Shown: positions 4,902 to 6,909 of the stretch, piece by piece
Position numbering within the stretch: the stretch's first letter is position 1
Layout: every line of letters starts with the position of its first letter
Source: Thermoplasmata archaeon
Lineage (GTDB): Archaea; Thermoplasmatota; Thermoplasmata; Thermoplasmatales; GCA-001856825
DNA length: 6,909 bases
Direction: 5' to 3'
Assembly (NCBI GenBank): GCA_021792355.1
Contig: JAJYUV010000053.1
Coordinates: forward strand, 1 to 6,909
Position numbers and translations under genes: made by a program
The notes under the pieces: generated by a model
The model's input: the letters and a program-made list of their open reading frames with translations, nothing else
What the model was told of the DNA's origin: nothing
Databases searched by the model: none

Positions 4902-5236
4902 ATTTTTCTATCTTTGACGCAATGACCACTGACAGGAGTCATATTTCCTTTAACATTCCTGTGATGTCTCCTCACAAAATGATATCCTTCTGGACATTCC
5001 AAATCTGGAAGGGATTCTTCCTCACGACTCAAGTATGCCATTGCATCTGAAGGAGTTTTAAAGCCTGATTTTAGAGCATATAAACGACCTTTTACTTCTT
5101 TTCTGTATGCTGGAGAATTATCAACAATACCTGCCTCGTATGTGTTATCACCTTCCTTAAAGATCATAAGGTCATAATTTTTCAGTCTATTTTTGTATTT
5201 CCAGTATGGCTCTATGTGTTTATTCCTGTTACTCAT
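4895..5236 (-). CDS. Cys-hairpin family protein with N-terminal beta-alpha segment (113 aa)
   Basis: Residues 18-70 (NYDLMIFKEGDNTYEAGIVD, EVKGRLYALKSGFKTPSDAMAYLSR) look like three strands followed by a helix introduced by GFKTPSDA. This pattern resembles the small AP2-like arm-binding domain of integrases (GFKTKKEA-type), an analogy only. The motif is C-terminal, Cys81 to Cys106 (C-x24-C): CPEGYHFVRRHHR, loop NVKGNMT, PVSGHCVK. ATG 5236 shares its A with the upstream TAA (TAATG), and GGAGGT lies 9 nt before it. A reading from 5275 adds only sequence overlapping the upstream gene. Confidence 0.8.
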   Translation of the reverse strand: MSNRNKHIEPYWKYKNRLKNYDLMIFKEGDNTYEAGIVDNSPAYRKEVKGRLYALKSGFKTPSDAMAYLSREEESLPDLECPEGYHFVRRHHRNVKGNMTPVSGHCVKDRKMR

Positions 5237-5400
5237 TAGAACTCGACCTCCTCTGTTTCCGCTCCTGCTTTCCATCCTCCTCTTCCTTTTGATACATATC
5301 CGTGAACATAAGTCATGCTCCTCATGTGATCTTCAACCCAGACTTTACCCGCTTCTTCACATTCTCTCTTTCCCATGTGCATATATTCTTTTCCACTCAT
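5236..5400 (-). CDS. Small hairpin family member lacking the second Cys (54 aa)
   Basis: This short gene fills the gap between its neighbours and is confirmed by the motif. Cys14 starts CEEAGKVWVEDH, the turn is MRSMT, and the second arm is YVHGYVSKG, with Val36 where all but one other member have Cys. The C-terminus is Gly-rich then acidic (GRGGWKAGAETEEVEF). GAGGT stands 8 nt before ATG 5400, the start is 2 nt after the upstream stop, and the stop forms TAATG with the next gene, so it is well embedded in the operon. Loss of a partner Cys argues that the fold can stand without a disulfide or metal at this position, or that this copy is decaying. Confidence 0.75.
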   Translation of the reverse strand: MSGKEYMHMGKRECEEAGKVWVEDHMRSMTYVHGYVSKGRGGWKAGAETEEVEF

Positions 5401-5402
5401 TT

Positions 5403-5738
5403 TCAAAACCTCATTCTCCTTTCAACTTCGCTTTTCGCTTCTCTCACATTCCTGGTTCTTCCTTCTTCTCTTCTCCCATTCTCCTCAACCCACCAGACAG
5501 TATAACCATCATGTGACTTGACGACTCCTTCTTTACCTTCTGAGTTAAGGATATATTCCGTCTCCCTGGAATCGGAATGCCTCTTCCATTTCGCTCTGGT
5601 ATTACCGTTCCGATCCCTGTATGAAGGAGCATCATCGCTCCTCTCCTTACAATAGGCATGGATGTACGAACCTTCTTTTGTGGTATGGGCAGGAACAAAT
5701 ATCTTTCCTTCTCTTTCGCAATCTTCTTTTGTGACCAT
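5403..5738 (-). CDS. Small Cys-hairpin family protein, motif at N-terminus plus beta/alpha tail (111 aa)
   Basis: The motif runs from Cys7 to Cys30 (C-x22-C): CEREGKIFVPAH, TTKEGS, YIHAYCKE. A polar linker (RSDDAPSYRDRNGNTRAKW) joins it to residues 59-109: strands TEYILNSEGKEGVVK and GYTVWWVEENG, then REEGRTRNVREAKSEVERR. That strand-strand-helix order is like the end of the 4043 and 5740 genes and could bind nucleic acid, which is an inference. The Arg-rich end (ERRMRF) lies over the GGAG and GAGG of the next gene. The start is at a GGAGGAGATAAC-ATG junction. Confidence 0.82.
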   Translation of the reverse strand: MVTKEDCEREGKIFVPAHTTKEGSYIHAYCKERSDDAPSYRDRNGNTRAKWKRHSDSRETEYILNSEGKEGVVKSHDGYTVWWVEENGRREEGRTRNVREAKSEVERRMRF

Positions 5739-5739
5739 G

Positions 5740-6138
5740 TTATCTCCTCCTGTTTATTCTCTCAGCATATTCTTCTGCTTCTCTTGTTGCCCTCCCAAGA
5801 GAAGATCTGGATCCTTGATGTTTTGAATATCCCTCCCCAAAATATTTTATCTTCATGCTTCTCTTTTTGAGGCTATCTTCTCTTAAGGGCATATTATCGG
5901 GAATTGGCACATTCTTTGGAGCAGTAACAACTGCCACATAAACATCGGGCCCACCAAACCCTTTTGAAGAACCAACACTGTGTTGATACCTCAAAAAAAC
6001 TTTAGCATGTTCATTGACATGCCTTTCTCTTTCTCTTTTACTCTTTTCTCTGCAATAGCTGTGAATATAATTTCCACGTCTATCTTGGTGTGCAGAAACC
6101 CATATTCTACCTAATGACTCACATTCTTCTTTATCCAT
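5740..6138 (-). CDS. Small Cys-hairpin family protein, motif at N-terminus (132 aa)
   Basis: The motif is almost at the N-terminus, Cys6 to Cys29 (C-x22-C): CESLGRIWVSAH, QDRRGN, YIHSYCREK. It is the closest relative of the 5403-5738 protein (both IHxYC and an xAH first arm). A basic helix follows (SKRERERHVNEHAKVFLRYQ), then a Gly/Val stretch (GGPDVYVAVVTAPKNVPIPD) and an end with strand and helix (MKIKYFGEGYSKHQGSRSS, ATREAEEYAERINRRR). ATG 6138 is chosen because it follows the upstream TAG by 1 nt and the motif begins at once; an open frame further upstream only overlaps the previous gene. Confidence 0.82.
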   Translation of the reverse strand: MDKEECESLGRIWVSAHQDRRGNYIHSYCREKSKRERERHVNEHAKVFLRYQHSVGSSKGFGGPDVYVAVVTAPKNVPIPDNMPLREDSLKKRSMKIKYFGEGYSKHQGSRSSLGRATREAEEYAERINRRR

Positions 6139-6139
6139 A

Positions 6140-6439
6140 CTATTTCCTCTTTCTACAATATCCACGAACATAATTACCATCTTTTTTATGGTAGGAAGGC
6201 ACCCAAATACCACCGTATTCTTCACACTGTTGTTTATTCACAGCAGTGGCTTGAAACCATTCTGGTGATGCAGAAGGTCTCATATCATTGGTCTTAAGTG
6301 TAAAGTCATCGGCAAGCATGTCCCTATCATATTCGTCACAACCCATTAATTTAGTAAGTTTTTCCCAAGCATCTTGTTCATTGTCTGCTTTCACATGGTG
6401 TGTTTCACCCATTTTGTCTTCAAACACATATTTTTTCAT
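6140..6439 (-). CDS. Small Cys-hairpin family protein with KKY N-terminal segment (99 aa)
   Basis: Residues 1-30 (MKKYVFEDKMGETHHVKADNE, helix QDAWEKLTKL) form a beta-beta-alpha segment shared with the 1243-1443 gene. An acidic linker (DEYDRDMLADDF and onward) separates it from the C-terminal motif, Cys72 to Cys95 (C-x22-C): CEEYGGIWVPSY, HKKDGN, YVRGYCRKRK. The 1243 gene is a shorter version with about 33 residues less. GGAG lies 6-7 nt before ATG 6439, which overlaps the upstream stop as ATGA. Confidence 0.84.
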   Translation of the reverse strand: MKKYVFEDKMGETHHVKADNEQDAWEKLTKLMGCDEYDRDMLADDFTLKTNDMRPSASPEWFQATAVNKQQCEEYGGIWVPSYHKKDGNYVRGYCRKRK

Positions 6440-6747
6440 TTTTTTCTCCTATCTTTGCAGAAACCATGCACATAAGTGCCGTCTTTTTTTATGTACGCTT
6501 TAACCCATTCTTTTCCAGATGGACAATGTGAATCTACTTCCCATCCCTGTGGTTCGACAGCATCAAAATCAACAAAAGGTTGAACTGAATTCCCTCTGGT
6601 AAGCTTGTCCATCCAATATGATCCATCTATAGGTTCATCTCGGATTTCGACAATATCTCCTCTCTTACCACCAAAAGTGTCTTTTGTAAGACAGTACTTG
6701 CGTTTTTCAGTTCCCATCGGCATAAAGCCATGTTTGATCTCCTTCAT
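6436..6747 (-). CDS. Small Cys-hairpin family protein, motif at C-terminus (103 aa)
   Basis: Residues 15-70 (KRKYCLTKDTFGGKRGDIVEI, DGSYWMDKL, VDFDAVEP) suggest a small beta-barrel of the KOW/SH3 kind, since GGKRGDIVEI is typical of such turns; this is tentative. The motif is C-terminal, Cys75 to Cys97 (C-x21-C): CPSGKEWVKAY, IKKDGT, YVHGFCKDRRKK. It mixes the CP opening of one subtype with the KKDGTYV turn of the other. GGAG (6757-6760) lies 9 nt before ATG 6747, inside the last codons of the upstream gene. Confidence 0.83.
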   Translation of the reverse strand: MKEIKHGFMPMGTEKRKYCLTKDTFGGKRGDIVEIRDEPIDGSYWMDKLTRGNSVQPFVDFDAVEPQGWEVDSHCPSGKEWVKAYIKKDGTYVHGFCKDRRKK

Positions 6748-6749
6748 GT

Positions 6750-6909
6750 TTATCTTCTCCTATGTAAACGTGGATTCTTTGCACAGTGACCTTTCACATA
6801 TTCCATGCCGAAACTTCTGTTGTAACCCTTTACCCAGTGAAATCCCTCCCTGCATCTTTCATGTACAGGTTCAGGGTAATCGTCTTCGGTAAACTCAACC
6901 ATATCATGA
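6750..6909 (-). CDS. Cys-hairpin family protein, C-terminal 52 residues (5' end beyond window)
   Basis: The frame is open from the right edge to TAA at 6750. The visible part reads VEFTEDDYPEPVHE then the motif, Cys19 to Cys42 of the visible residues (C-x22-C): CREGFHWVKGY, NRSFGME, YVKGHCAKNPR, ending HRRR. It matches the end of the 3090-3611 protein, including 17 identical bases (6883-6899 and 3271-3287), but lacks the 9 extra loop residues of that copy. The full gene is probably of similar length. Because the gene is open at the edge, the array and its operon promoter must extend to the right of this window. Confidence 0.8.
   Translation of the reverse strand, partial: HDMVEFTEDDYPEPVHERCREGFHWVKGYNRSFGMEYVKGHCAKNPRLHRRR

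Noticed and set aside
5444..5698. Second minus-strand frame of 84 codons inside the 5403-5738 gene
   Set aside because: It is a shifted reading of the motif-bearing gene, with no ribosome site and no family motif.
6139..6225. N-terminal extension of the 5740 gene to 6225
   Set aside because: It would overlap the upstream gene by 86 nt. ATG 6138 follows the upstream stop by 1 nt, and the motif begins five residues later, as in the 5403 gene.
865..6909. CRISPR array or simple tandem DNA repeat
   Set aside because: The recurring units are diverged coding motifs at uneven spacing inside open frames, with no constant repeat or spacer length.
1..6909. tRNA, rRNA, transposase, integrase or att site
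   Set aside because: No cloverleaf, no transposase or recombinase motif and no terminal inverted or direct repeats were found by reading both strands.

Overview
The window reads as archaeal DNA. Ribosome binding sites match the archaeal 16S 3' end (GAGGTGAT before the gene starting at 4890, GGAGGAGAT at many other junctions). Promoters have TATA boxes placed as in archaea, one start (1167) looks leaderless, Arg is mostly AGA/AGG, and the leftmost gene encodes a secreted protein rich in N-x-S/T sequons. A euryarchaeon, perhaps Thermoplasmata-like, is my guess from style alone. A virus, provirus or plasmid of such a host is equally possible. Every gene I accept is on the minus strand.

Layout, right to left (direction of transcription): a compact operon enters at the right edge (partial gene, 6750-6909) and runs through 17 genes to 1518. 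Most junctions are 4-nt ATGA overlaps, a 1-nt TAATG overlap or gaps of 1-8 nt, with no internal promoter seen. A T-run terminator follows (1502-1514). Two more genes (1243-1443, 865-1167) follow as separate units, each behind a copy of the same repeated promoter (1474-1505, 1191-1223), with a second terminator of identical sequence at 820-832. Last is the 5' part of a large surface-protein gene (1-722, TTG start) with its own TATA box and a 16-bp inverted repeat near the predicted transcription start.

The striking content is the array: all 19 genes from 865 to 6909 encode different small proteins (51-173 aa) that carry one shared element of about 25 residues. It is a predicted beta-hairpin, Cys-x(5-7)-[WFY]-V-x-x-[YH], a variable turn often KDDGT, then V-x-[GA]-[YH]-Cys-[RK]. 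It sits N-terminally, centrally or C-terminally and is joined to unrelated accessory segments. Two members have lost one or both cysteines. Two members (51 and 54 aa) were recognised only through this motif. I do not recognise a described system with this organisation. It looks like a modular family that expanded by tandem duplication and domain shuffling, probably in an accessory or viral region. Function is unknown; metal-binding, disulfide-linked or nucleic-acid-binding roles are all open.
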